From NCBI GenBank assembly GCA_023267115.1, contig JAHFNV010000004.1:1-10625 (forward strand): 10,625 bases of DNA, given 5' to 3'. A model generated the notes under the pieces. It was not told where the DNA came from and ran no database searches. It saw only the letters and a list, made by a program, of their open reading frames with translations. The stretch is from Candidatus Nomurabacteria bacterium. GTDB lineage: Bacteria; Patescibacteriota; Minisyncoccia; Phycocordibacterales; UBA9973. Below, piece by piece: positions 1 through 5,696 of this stretch. Position 1 is the first letter of the stretch; each line of letters begins with the position of its first letter. The position numbers and the translations under genes are program-made.

Positions 1-739
1 TTTGTGGCCAACCTAGGGTTGAAATATAATTTACAAAAGCGCCAAACCATACATACATCACTTGTGTATCATCTCCTGGTATGGGTATACCCCAAGAAAA
101 GCGTTTTTTGTCACGAGAAATTGAAAAGTCTTCCATGTCTTCTTTCACAAAATCAAGAGCTTCAATTCTACGCCACTCTGGAATTATTACTTTCTCTTGC
201 GAGAGATACTTAAGCAAGCCCTCTTTGTATTTGCTTAGTCTAAAAAAATAATTTTCTTCTTCAACCATCTCAGGCACCTTGTTCGGGTGCAGAGAACATT
301 TTCCATCCATTAAATCTTTCTCGGTAATAAATTTTTCGCAACCAACGCAATAAAGACCTCGATAAATTTTTTTATAAATATCTCCTCTTTTATCACAAAG
401 ACGCCAGAATTCTTGGGCCGCTTTAACGTGTTCCTTACTAGTGGTTCTTACAAAGTTATCATTTGAAAGATTCAAGATTTCTTTTAAATCTATAAATTTC
501 TGGGCGTAATGATCCGCGTAGTCCTGAACATCTTTGCCCTCTTGCTGGCTAGCTTCCAAAATCTTTTGCCCATATTCGTCCGTACCCGTGCTAAAAAAAA
601 CATCTCTCCCTAGAAGGCGCTGATATCTCGCCATAGCATCAGCTTGCACCAACTCCAATGCAAAACCAATGTGTGGTTCTGCATTTACGTATGGAATAGT
701 AGTCGTAATGTAAAAACTATTTTTTTTATTTTCTTCCAT
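1..739 (-). CDS. metG: Methionyl-tRNA synthetase, N-terminal half (partial, cut by window edge)
   Basis: Class I aminoacyl-tRNA synthetase that charges tRNA-Met in the cytoplasm. About 246 residues are visible and the rest, including KMSKS and the anticodon domain, lies beyond position 1. Seen: a Rossmann start (FYITTTIPYVNAEPHIGF, the HIGH-motif region), then FSTGTDEYGQKI. A CxxC...CxxH zinc knuckle follows (YCVGCEKF ... KCSLH), then EENYFFRLSKY. The visible end is the methionine-pocket strand YVWFGAF-VNYIS. One knuckle instead of two resembles the Thermus-type enzyme. The ATG at 737-739 is chosen because the frame opens there with the usual short lead (MEENKKNSFYI). It overlaps the last 14 nt of the AI-2E gene, and I see no separate promoter or clear Shine-Dalgarno, so translational coupling is likely. 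Oddities: the second His of HIGH is Phe, and the usual Asp of YVWFDA is Gly. Family assignment is very secure. Confidence 0.96.
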   Translation of the reverse strand, partial: MEENKKNSFYITTTIPYVNAEPHIGFALELVQADAMARYQRLLGRDVFFSTGTDEYGQKILEASQQEGKDVQDYADHYAQKFIDLKEILNLSNDNFVRTTSKEHVKAAQEFWRLCDKRGDIYKKIYRGLYCVGCEKFITEKDLMDGKCSLHPNKVPEMVEEENYFFRLSKYKEGLLKYLSQEKVIIPEWRRIEALDFVKEDMEDFSISRDKKRFSWGIPIPGDDTQVMYVWFGAFVNYISTLGWPQ

Positions 740-1805
740 CTTTTAGCCGGGTTAAAGATTTATGCTTTTCAACGTCATTCATGATTTCCACCACAAAAAC
801 AGACACCGGAATAGCTAACACCAATCCCCACAATCCAGCCAATTCAAAACCAATCAAGGCGGCCAAAATAATGACAATCGGCGAGAGACCCACTACCTTG
901 TTTATAACCAAAGGAGAAAAAAGAAAAACTTCAAACTGATGGATGATTAAATAGGCTCCAGCAACCATCAAGGCGCTTGAAATCCCTCCGGAAATATAAG
1001 AAAAAGAAGCTGCCGGGATGAGAGCAATAAAAACACCATAAGGCACCAATTCCATAATTCCGGCAATAATAGCCAAAAGTAGCGCGTATCCTATACCCAA
1101 AAGGGAAAGTAGTAAGTAAATCAAAACGGCAACCAGAAAACCTAAAAGCATCTGTCCTTTTACCCAAAGAGCAATTTTTCGGCGCGAACGCTCCCACAAA
1201 TCTACTGCATAATATTCGTATTGGGCTGGCAAAATAATTCTTATAAAATTTTCCATTCCTTTTTCTTGAATTGAAAGATAAAAGGAAATAACAATGATTA
1301 AAACGACATTGAAAATCCCGCCAAAGGCGACAGAAAGCGTTTGGAAAAAACCACCGGAAAGATTCTCCACAAAAACCTTAGAGACCGAAAGAAGGGTGGT
1401 CAACGAAAAATTATTGGAAAGATTGCTAACTATATCTTTAGCGCCGGAGAACGCTTCATTTCGGAAATAATTCAAAAAGTCGATGCCCGGAATATAAGTA
1501 GAGACGAACGAAGAAAAATTATAAACTTCGGTTATCAAAAGCGGAGCAAAGAGATAAAACGCTCCGGCCAAGATAAGAATCGATATGCTATATAAAATTA
1601 TTACTCCAAAAACACGACCAATTTTTACTTTCCCGAAATAAGGAACAGCTGATTCCACGAAAGAAGCGATGACAATGGAAGTTAGAACAATCATCGCTAA
1701 ATCTCGTAAGAACCAAAACATAAAAACACCGAGCCCGACCAAGACGGCCCGGAGCATCGTACCAGTGGATATGGAAATAGTAGTAATATTATCCTTCTCA
1801 AACAT
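726..1805 (-). CDS. AI-2E family transporter (PerM/YdbI-like membrane protein)
   Basis: Polytopic inner-membrane protein of 359 residues, typical for the AI-2E/PerM family. Known members include autoinducer-2 exporters and Na+(Li+)/H+ antiporters, so the substrate here cannot be told. Seen: an N-terminal pair of hydrophobic segments (about residues 17-50), another near 66-92, then a soluble stretch (about 95-150). A C-terminal membrane block follows from about 155, with family signatures KGQMLLG (216-222), ELVPYGVF (252-259) and SPIVIILAALIGFE...GLWGLVLAIPV (308-334). The frame is open upstream to a TTG at 1823, but that codon lies immediately upstream of a -10 box. The ATG at 1803-1805 (MFEKDN) sits exactly 6 nt after TACAAT and is the better start. 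It heads a unit with metG, whose start it overlaps. Its own promoter separates it from the M16 protease gene. Confidence 0.93.
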   Translation of the reverse strand: MFEKDNITTISISTGTMLRAVLVGLGVFMFWFLRDLAMIVLTSIVIASFVESAVPYFGKVKIGRVFGVIILYSISILILAGAFYLFAPLLITEVYNFSSFVSTYIPGIDFLNYFRNEAFSGAKDIVSNLSNNFSLTTLLSVSKVFVENLSGGFFQTLSVAFGGIFNVVLIIVISFYLSIQEKGMENFIRIILPAQYEYYAVDLWERSRRKIALWVKGQMLLGFLVAVLIYLLLSLLGIGYALLLAIIAGIMELVPYGVFIALIPAASFSYISGGISSALMVAGAYLIIHQFEVFLFSPLVINKVVGLSPIVIILAALIGFELAGLWGLVLAIPVSVFVVEIMNDVEKHKSLTRLKDGRK

Positions 1806-1840
1806 CCGAACATTGTAGCACAAAAATGCTGAATTTGGAA
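1806..1840 (-). promoter_or_regulatory. Leaderless promoter of the AI-2E gene
   Basis: Reading the minus strand, TGC-TACAAT (1820-1812) is an extended -10 box. It is followed by 6 nt (GTTCGG) and the ATG at 1805, so the expected +1 falls on the start codon. A weak -35 (TTCCAA, 1840-1835) lies 17 nt upstream. No Shine-Dalgarno sequence can fit. This motif explains why the TTG at 1823 is not a credible start. Confidence 0.72.
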
Positions 1841-1844
1841 CTAT

Positions 1845-3113
1845 TTAAAATTTGAGTATCTTCAGAAACTCAGATTTTTGTTTAAAGGGCCCGATCAGAG
1901 CTAGATTGAGCTTCTTGTCTTTAAAAATTTCGTTGGCTAAAGTTTTAATTTGCTTGGCTGAAACTTTTCTAATCTTTTGCGCTTTTTCTTCGGCATTTTT
2001 TATTTCCCTTTTCAAGAGCTCTTGTCCACCATAAAAATTGGCAATGTCATCGGTGGACTCTAGGGAGAGCTTCATATTGCCGATCAAACACTCTTTTACT
2101 TTATTTAATTCTTCTTTGGATATCAATGCTTCTTTTAGTTTTCTGCATTCCAAGAGCACTGCTTTAATTACTTCCTTAATTCTTTTATTATCTACACCGG
2201 CAGAAATTTGGAAAAATCCGTGGTCAGTATAAGCATCATTGTAGGCGCGAACATAATAGCCGACACCCATCTCTTCGCGAAGTTTAACGAAAAGCCGAGA
2301 ACTCATCCCCGCTCCCAAAACCCCAGCCAGCATCGTCAGCACCGTATTTTTCTTGTTGAATAAATCATAAGACCGCACTCCCAACACAAAATGGGTCTGA
2401 TCTGTTTTCTTAAAAGCAACCAAGGCTTGCGGCTTTTTTTGTATTTCCCAAACTTTTATCTTGCCAACTTTTTTGCCACGGGGAACTTTGCCAAAAACTT
2501 TATTCACTTCTTTTAAAACTTCTTGCTCGGTTACCTGCCCGGCCACTATTAAGACTGTGGCTTCGGGCAAATAGTGTTTCTTTTTATAGGTCACAAAATC
2601 ACCGTGTTTCATGCTTAAAATATTTTTTTTCTCGCCAGCCACGTTCCAGCCGGCTGGCTGGTCTCCGTACAAAAGTTTCATTATTAAATCCTGCACATGT
2701 CGGTTCGGCATGTCTTCATACATATTTATCTCTTCAATAATCACCCCTTTTTCTTTTTGCATTTCGGTGTCCGGAAAAGTGGAGTTCAAATAAATATCGG
2801 ATACGATATCAAAAATCTGCCGGAAGTGTCGCGCGTCAGACTTGGCGTAATAGCCGGTATATTCTTGGGCGGTGAAAGCATTGTATTGGCTGCCAAGGGC
2901 GTCTAGTTCTTTAGAAATATCGGTGGCTTTAGGTCTTTTAGTGGTACCTTTAAAACACATGTGCTCTAAAAAATGAGATAGTCCATTTATCTTTTTTGTT
3001 TCATATTTTGATCCCGCTTCCACTAAAACCAAAACCGTCGCCGTGGGGTTGTCTTTCATCGGTATAGTAATGACCCGCAACCCATTTTTTAAAACCTTTT
3101 TTGAGAATTTCAT
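1845..3113 (-). CDS. M16 family zinc metallopeptidase (processing-peptidase/PqqL-like)
   Basis: Insulinase/mitochondrial-processing-peptidase type protease of 422 residues, the usual size for one bacterial M16B subunit. Seen: the inverted zinc motif HFLEH (His47, Glu50, His51), then the third ligand Glu128 in EKGVIIEEINMYED, spaced 76 residues as the family requires. The second, non-catalytic homologous half carries SSRLFVKLREEMGVGYYVRAYNDAY (about 270-294), with the conserved Arg and Tyr of the substrate-binding half. All catalytic residues are present, so it should be active. No signal peptide is visible at the N-terminus (MKFSKKVLKNGLRVI), so cytoplasmic peptide turnover is likely. Its ATG lies 1 nt after the stop of the upstream NUDIX gene with no promoter between, so the two are probably co-transcribed. 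The natural substrate is unknown. Confidence 0.94.
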   Translation of the reverse strand: MKFSKKVLKNGLRVITIPMKDNPTATVLVLVEAGSKYETKKINGLSHFLEHMCFKGTTKRPKATDISKELDALGSQYNAFTAQEYTGYYAKSDARHFRQIFDIVSDIYLNSTFPDTEMQKEKGVIIEEINMYEDMPNRHVQDLIMKLLYGDQPAGWNVAGEKKNILSMKHGDFVTYKKKHYLPEATVLIVAGQVTEQEVLKEVNKVFGKVPRGKKVGKIKVWEIQKKPQALVAFKKTDQTHFVLGVRSYDLFNKKNTVLTMLAGVLGAGMSSRLFVKLREEMGVGYYVRAYNDAYTDHGFFQISAGVDNKRIKEVIKAVLLECRKLKEALISKEELNKVKECLIGNMKLSLESTDDIANFYGGQELLKREIKNAEEKAQKIRKVSAKQIKTLANEIFKDKKLNLALIGPFKQKSEFLKILKF

Positions 3114-3114
3114 T

Positions 3115-3549
3115 TTAATTTTTTAATTTATCTTTATATTTTTCTAAAAAAATTGGGAACTGAGAATGTAGTGGCAAGGGCATAGTATCCATTGTGACCC
3201 ATTCAATAAAATCAAGTTTGTGCGGTTCTCCGTTTTTAACTTTTGCTCTATCAACTAAAACTTTGAAGTCCAAAGTAACCCAATGTGTTTTCTTGCCATC
3301 AATCTCACGATGTACATCTCTATGTCCTAAAAATTCGTAATCTAAAACATCTGTGCAATATTCTTCAGCAATTTCTTTTTTTAACGTAGTTTCAATTGTA
3401 TCTCCAAATTCTACCGCCCCGCCTCCTATATCCCATTTTCCTTGTTCGTCTCTGCAACTCTTTCCCCTTTTAGCAAATAAAATATTACCCTTGCCATCGT
3501 GGCAAAAATATATTACAGAAACCCCAATACAATCTACTCCTTTTTGCAT
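3115..3549 (-). CDS. NUDIX hydrolase with a divergent Nudix box
   Basis: NUDIX-fold protein of 144 residues. The family hydrolyses nucleoside diphosphates linked to another group, using Mg2+ held by the Nudix helix. Seen: an N-terminal beta region (DCIGVSVIYF...ILFAKRGK), then GKWDIGGGAVEFGDT (38-51) and the helix KKEIAEEY (57-64). Compared with Gx5Ex7REUxEExGU, the first Glu is Asp50, the Arg is Lys57, and the Gly after EEx is Cys65. The metal-binding Glu59, Glu62 and Glu63 remain, so activity is still plausible. GKWDIGGG followed by a late HWVTLDFKV strand resembles NTP-pyrophosphatase-like members, but the substrate cannot be assigned. Start ATG 3549 is supported by a leaderless promoter exactly 6 nt upstream. 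It heads a two-gene unit with the M16 protease and follows the PaaX/Cas2-like regulator, repeating the order seen at 8872-10062. Confidence 0.9.
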   Translation of the reverse strand: MQKGVDCIGVSVIYFCHDGKGNILFAKRGKSCRDEQGKWDIGGGAVEFGDTIETTLKKEIAEEYCTDVLDYEFLGHRDVHREIDGKKTHWVTLDFKVLVDRAKVKNGEPHKLDFIEWVTMDTMPLPLHSQFPIFLEKYKDKLKN

Positions 3550-3584
3550 TCTTAGAATATATCACAAATATTCATAATTGAGAA
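3550..3584 (-). promoter_or_regulatory. Leaderless promoter of the NUDIX-M16 unit
   Basis: Minus-strand extended -10 TGA-TATATT (3564-3556) followed by 6 nt (CTAAGA) and the ATG at 3549. A plausible -35, TTCTCA (3584-3579), sits 17 nt upstream. The geometry matches the other promoters in this window and no ribosome binding site is present. Confidence 0.65.
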
Positions 3585-3624
3585 TAAGTAAAATTTAACA
3601 GACTAAAACACAGACCAAATCCGT

Positions 3625-3669
3625 AAAAAAAGTTGTATATAATCACGCTATAGCGTAATTTAGTACAAC
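3625..3669 (-). terminator. Rho-independent-type terminator formed by palindromic element E2
   Basis: On the minus strand, element E2 (arms GTTGTA/TACAAC around a self-complementary core) ends directly in seven T residues (3631-3625). This is the layout of an intrinsic terminator closing the PaaX/Cas2-like transcript before the NUDIX promoter. The stem is interrupted by two 7-nt unpaired stretches, so its strength is uncertain. Confidence 0.55.
3632..3669. repeat. 38-bp palindromic element E2 (downstream of PaaX/Cas2-like gene 1)
   Basis: Layout on the plus strand: GTTGTA, 7 bp, perfect 12-bp palindrome ACGCTATAGCGT (3645-3656), 7 bp, TACAAC. The arms are perfect inverted repeats, symmetric about 3650.5. 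The element overlaps the end of the regulator gene, so the last two codons (Leu, Tyr) and the stop lie inside its right arm and spacer. Core and arms match element E1 upstream of the same gene (arms differ at 1-2 bases). Likely an operator copy and a terminator stem. Confidence 0.85.
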
Positions 3670-4241
3670 CCAAAGAAATTCCTTATTCGTTGATCTCCTT
3701 CTATAGTATCAACTATGAGATAAAGTAAATCCAAGCCGATCTTAAAATCCGCTTTCATCAGAGTCACCAAATCTTCGCAATCATAAGGATACACCCACAC
3801 GCTATCTTGGAGTCGCAGAAAACCTATTCTTTTAAGGGTAAAGCGAATTTTGTCTCTGGTTCCCTTTCTTTCTTCTTTGATATCAAAAATAAGCATCCGC
3901 CATTTTTTATCCCATTTTTTTGGTTTCTTGAGCTTGTAGTCTAAAATTTCAAGCTGTCTTAGTTTTTCTTTTCCTTTTTGTGTAATACGTGCAAATGTTC
4001 CCCTACTTGTTTCCTTCAAACAAATCAGTCCCTGATCTTTAAGCCGTTTAAAGCTGTGATTAATATTATATTTCTGCCATTTATTTTTTGGTTCAATTCC
4101 AAAAAATTTCAAAGCTTGGATTGCGTTTGGGGCAACCACCGCCATACTCAAAAGGCCGGCGACTGCGATTCCTGTAAGAATGGCTCTTTGCACATTTTTC
4201 CTTCTTTGTCTTATTTTAAAGTTTTTTTCCAAACTACCCAT
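3660..4241 (-). CDS. PaaX/Cas2-like winged-helix regulator, paralogue 1
   Basis: 193 residues from the ATG at 4241. Domains in order: a basic N-terminus (KIRQRRKNVQR), a strongly hydrophobic stretch (about 20-47) and a winged-helix region (about 56-95: NHSFKRLKDQGLICLK...RGTFARITQKGKEKL). A Cas2-like ferredoxin fold follows (about 114-193: RMLIFDIKEERKGTRDKIR ... LKRIGFLRLQDSVWVY), with Asp120 where Cas2 and PaaX-type domains carry Asp. PaaX is a transcription regulator with this wHTH-plus-Cas2-fold layout, but this protein lacks PaaX's extra C-terminal domain. No cas1 or CRISPR array is nearby, so a Cas2 role in spacer acquisition is unlikely. The frame extends to a TTG at 4259, but that codon abuts the -10 box TATAAT. 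The ATG (MGSLEKN) is preferred. Palindromes E1 and E2 flank it. Autoregulation is inferred. Confidence 0.85.
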   Translation of the reverse strand: MGSLEKNFKIRQRRKNVQRAILTGIAVAGLLSMAVVAPNAIQALKFFGIEPKNKWQKYNINHSFKRLKDQGLICLKETSRGTFARITQKGKEKLRQLEILDYKLKKPKKWDKKWRMLIFDIKEERKGTRDKIRFTLKRIGFLRLQDSVWVYPYDCEDLVTLMKADFKIGLDLLYLIVDTIEGDQRIRNFFGLY

Positions 4242-4256
4242 AACTTTTACATTATA
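4242..4256 (-). promoter_or_regulatory. Promoter of PaaX/Cas2-like gene 1
   Basis: Perfect -10 TATAAT (4256-4251) lies 9 nt before the preferred ATG at 4241, giving a leader of only about 3 nt and no room for a ribosome binding site. No good -35 is visible. Palindrome E1 starts 4 bp upstream and covers the -35 and spacer region, so a protein bound there would block RNA polymerase. Confidence 0.68.
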
Positions 4257-4260
4257 CAAG

Positions 4261-4298
4261 ATTGTTAACTGTTACGCTATAGCGTTTCTTAATACAAT
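4261..4298. promoter_or_regulatory. 38-bp palindromic element E1, candidate operator of PaaX/Cas2-like gene 1
   Basis: Plus strand: ATTGTT, 7 bp, ACGCTATAGCGT (4274-4285, perfect palindrome), 7 bp, TACAAT. It is symmetric about 4279.5 with one arm mismatch. It shares its 12-bp core exactly with E2 and its geometry with E3 and E4. It ends 4 bp before the -10 box of the regulator gene, the same distance as E4 from its promoter. The operator role is inferred from position and symmetry. Confidence 0.82.
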
Positions 4299-4440
4299 TA
4301 TGTAAAAAATCAGTTCGGTTAAATTACTTCCAGAAAAACAGCTTTTGCCACAGTTTGCTCCGATTTCAGAGTAATCAGTTTCCTGCCATGATTAACTATT
4401 TATAGTGACTGCATTAAAAGAACTTGTAGTAAATACCATT

Positions 4441-5661
4441 TTACTTTATTCTTTCTTTTATATATTTTTCTAAATCTGCGACTTTTATTCTCTCTTGGCT
4501 TCCTGTATCCCTATCGCGCACTGTCACGGTGTCATCCGCAAGCGTATCAAAATCAACCACGATGCAAAACGGGGTGCCGATTTCATCTTGCCGGCGATAG
4601 CGCTTGCCGATGTTGCCGTTATCGTCCCAAATAACGCGCCCGAATTCTGCCTTCAATGGAGCAAAAACTTTCACATTGGCATATTCTACCAGTTCTGATT
4701 TGTTTTTCAGTAAAGGCGAAACAGCGCAAATGACTGGGGCAATATTTGGTTTTAATTTCAAATACTCCCTCACTTCCTCATCCCTCTCATCTTCGGTATA
4801 TGCGGAAAGTAAAAGCGCCAATACAGACCTATCTACTCCCATAGAGGGCTCTATAACATGCGGAGTTATTTTTTCTCCTTGTTCTTCGTCAATGTATTCA
4901 AGTTTGTGATTCTTTAAATCAAAATCGGTTCTATAAGCAAGACCGTAAAGTTCCTTCCTGCCAAAAGGAAAATCAAATTCAAAATCAATTGTTTTTTTAG
5001 AATAATGCGCCCGATCTCCATGCTCCACTTCTAGTTCATGCACTTTATTCATATCAATACCGACCTCTTCCATCCACTCAAGCATTTCACCTCTCCAATA
5101 TTCAAAATATTTTTCCCAATCTTCTGCCCGCACAAAATATTCTATCTCCATCTGTTCAAACTCCCGCTGACGAAAAAGAAAATCGCGCGGGGCGATTTCA
5201 TTACGAAAAGCCTTACCTATCTGAGCAACGCCGAAAGGCAATTTGGGATGAAAAGCATCAATTATATTTTTGAAATTAATAAATATACCTTGGGCGGTCT
5301 CCGGCCGAAGATACGAAACAGCCACTTCGTCAGCTTTAGCACCGACCTGTGTTTGAAGCATGGTATTAAATTGTTTACCATCAAGCGGATCCGCGAAATT
5401 GGCCACATGCCCCGTTGCTTCCCAGACTTTTGGATTTAGAATAATGGCTGAATTTATCCCATACATATCGCGCCGATTGTCCACAAATTTTTTCCACCAG
5501 GAATTTTTTATATTGTTTTGTAAGGCCAATCCGTAATGAGCATAATCATAAAAGCCGGCAAATCCACCATAAATCTCCGAGCTCGGAAAGACAAAACCTC
5601 GCCTCTTACACAGCGAAACTATTTTCTCCATCAGGTTATTTTCTTCTTTTTTCCCTTTCAT
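4441..5661 (-). CDS. glyS (glyQS): Glycyl-tRNA synthetase, dimeric (alpha2) type, compact
   Basis: Class II synthetase charging tRNA-Gly in the cytoplasm. Seen: FPSSEIYGGFAGFYDYAHYGLALQNNIKNSWW (25-56, motif 1 region), RPETAQGIFINF (119-130) and motif 2 FRNEIAPRDFLFRQREFEQMEIEYF (152-176). Motif 3 is EPSMGVDRSVLALLLSAY (271-288). The C-terminal anticodon domain has IGKRYRRQDEIGTPFCIVVDF (351-371) and a TVTVRDRDTGSQERI strand. Length is 406 against roughly 450-500 in usual alpha2 enzymes. Between GHVANFADPL (84-93) and FNTML (98-102) only four residues stand where many homologues carry a Cys-rich insertion. The ATG at 5661 gives MKGKKEENNL before MEKIVSLCKRRGF, and Met11 is a possible alternative start. 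It lies 35 nt after the surface-protein gene with no recognisable promoter, so it is probably co-transcribed. Confidence 0.96.
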   Translation of the reverse strand: MKGKKEENNLMEKIVSLCKRRGFVFPSSEIYGGFAGFYDYAHYGLALQNNIKNSWWKKFVDNRRDMYGINSAIILNPKVWEATGHVANFADPLDGKQFNTMLQTQVGAKADEVAVSYLRPETAQGIFINFKNIIDAFHPKLPFGVAQIGKAFRNEIAPRDFLFRQREFEQMEIEYFVRAEDWEKYFEYWRGEMLEWMEEVGIDMNKVHELEVEHGDRAHYSKKTIDFEFDFPFGRKELYGLAYRTDFDLKNHKLEYIDEEQGEKITPHVIEPSMGVDRSVLALLLSAYTEDERDEEVREYLKLKPNIAPVICAVSPLLKNKSELVEYANVKVFAPLKAEFGRVIWDDNGNIGKRYRRQDEIGTPFCIVVDFDTLADDTVTVRDRDTGSQERIKVADLEKYIKERIK

Positions 5662-5670
5662 ATTTTTTTA

Positions 5671-5691
5671 AAAAACTAAAAACTAAAAACT
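5671..5691. repeat. Three perfect AAAAACT heptamers between the surface-protein gene and GlyRS
   Basis: Plus-strand AAAAACT occurs three times head to tail (5671-5677, 5678-5684, 5685-5691) in the 35-nt gap, next to a T7-A6 tract. On the mRNA this reads as repeats of AGTTTTT ahead of the GlyRS start. It is a short slippage-prone tract, and I see no stem or Shine-Dalgarno in it. Confidence 0.8.
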
Positions 5692-5696
5692 AATTT

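Noticed and set aside
4..213. Plus-strand open frame at the window start
   Set aside because: The opposite strand encodes conserved MetRS motifs throughout, so this frame is a by-product.
1341..1595. Plus-strand open frame of 84 codons
   Set aside because: It is antisense to the AI-2E gene, its Lys/Arg-rich translation shows no recognisable domain, and it has no promoter or upstream signal. The same applies to the other plus-strand frames in the window.
4299..4440. 142-bp gap after GlyRS examined for a tRNA, small RNA or small gene
   Set aside because: I found no tRNA T-loop or acceptor pairing, no strong GC stem and no frame longer than a few codons. There is only a weak ACTAT-AA-ATAGT inverted repeat and two copies of AACTGATT.
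4585..4604. GCGATAGCGC, resembling the palindrome core
   Set aside because: It encodes the conserved GKRYRRQ region of GlyRS and lacks arms at the required distance, so the match is coincidental.
5038..5439. Plus-strand open frame of 133 codons
   Set aside because: It lies entirely opposite conserved GlyRS motifs and its translation resembles no protein family, so it is a shadow frame.
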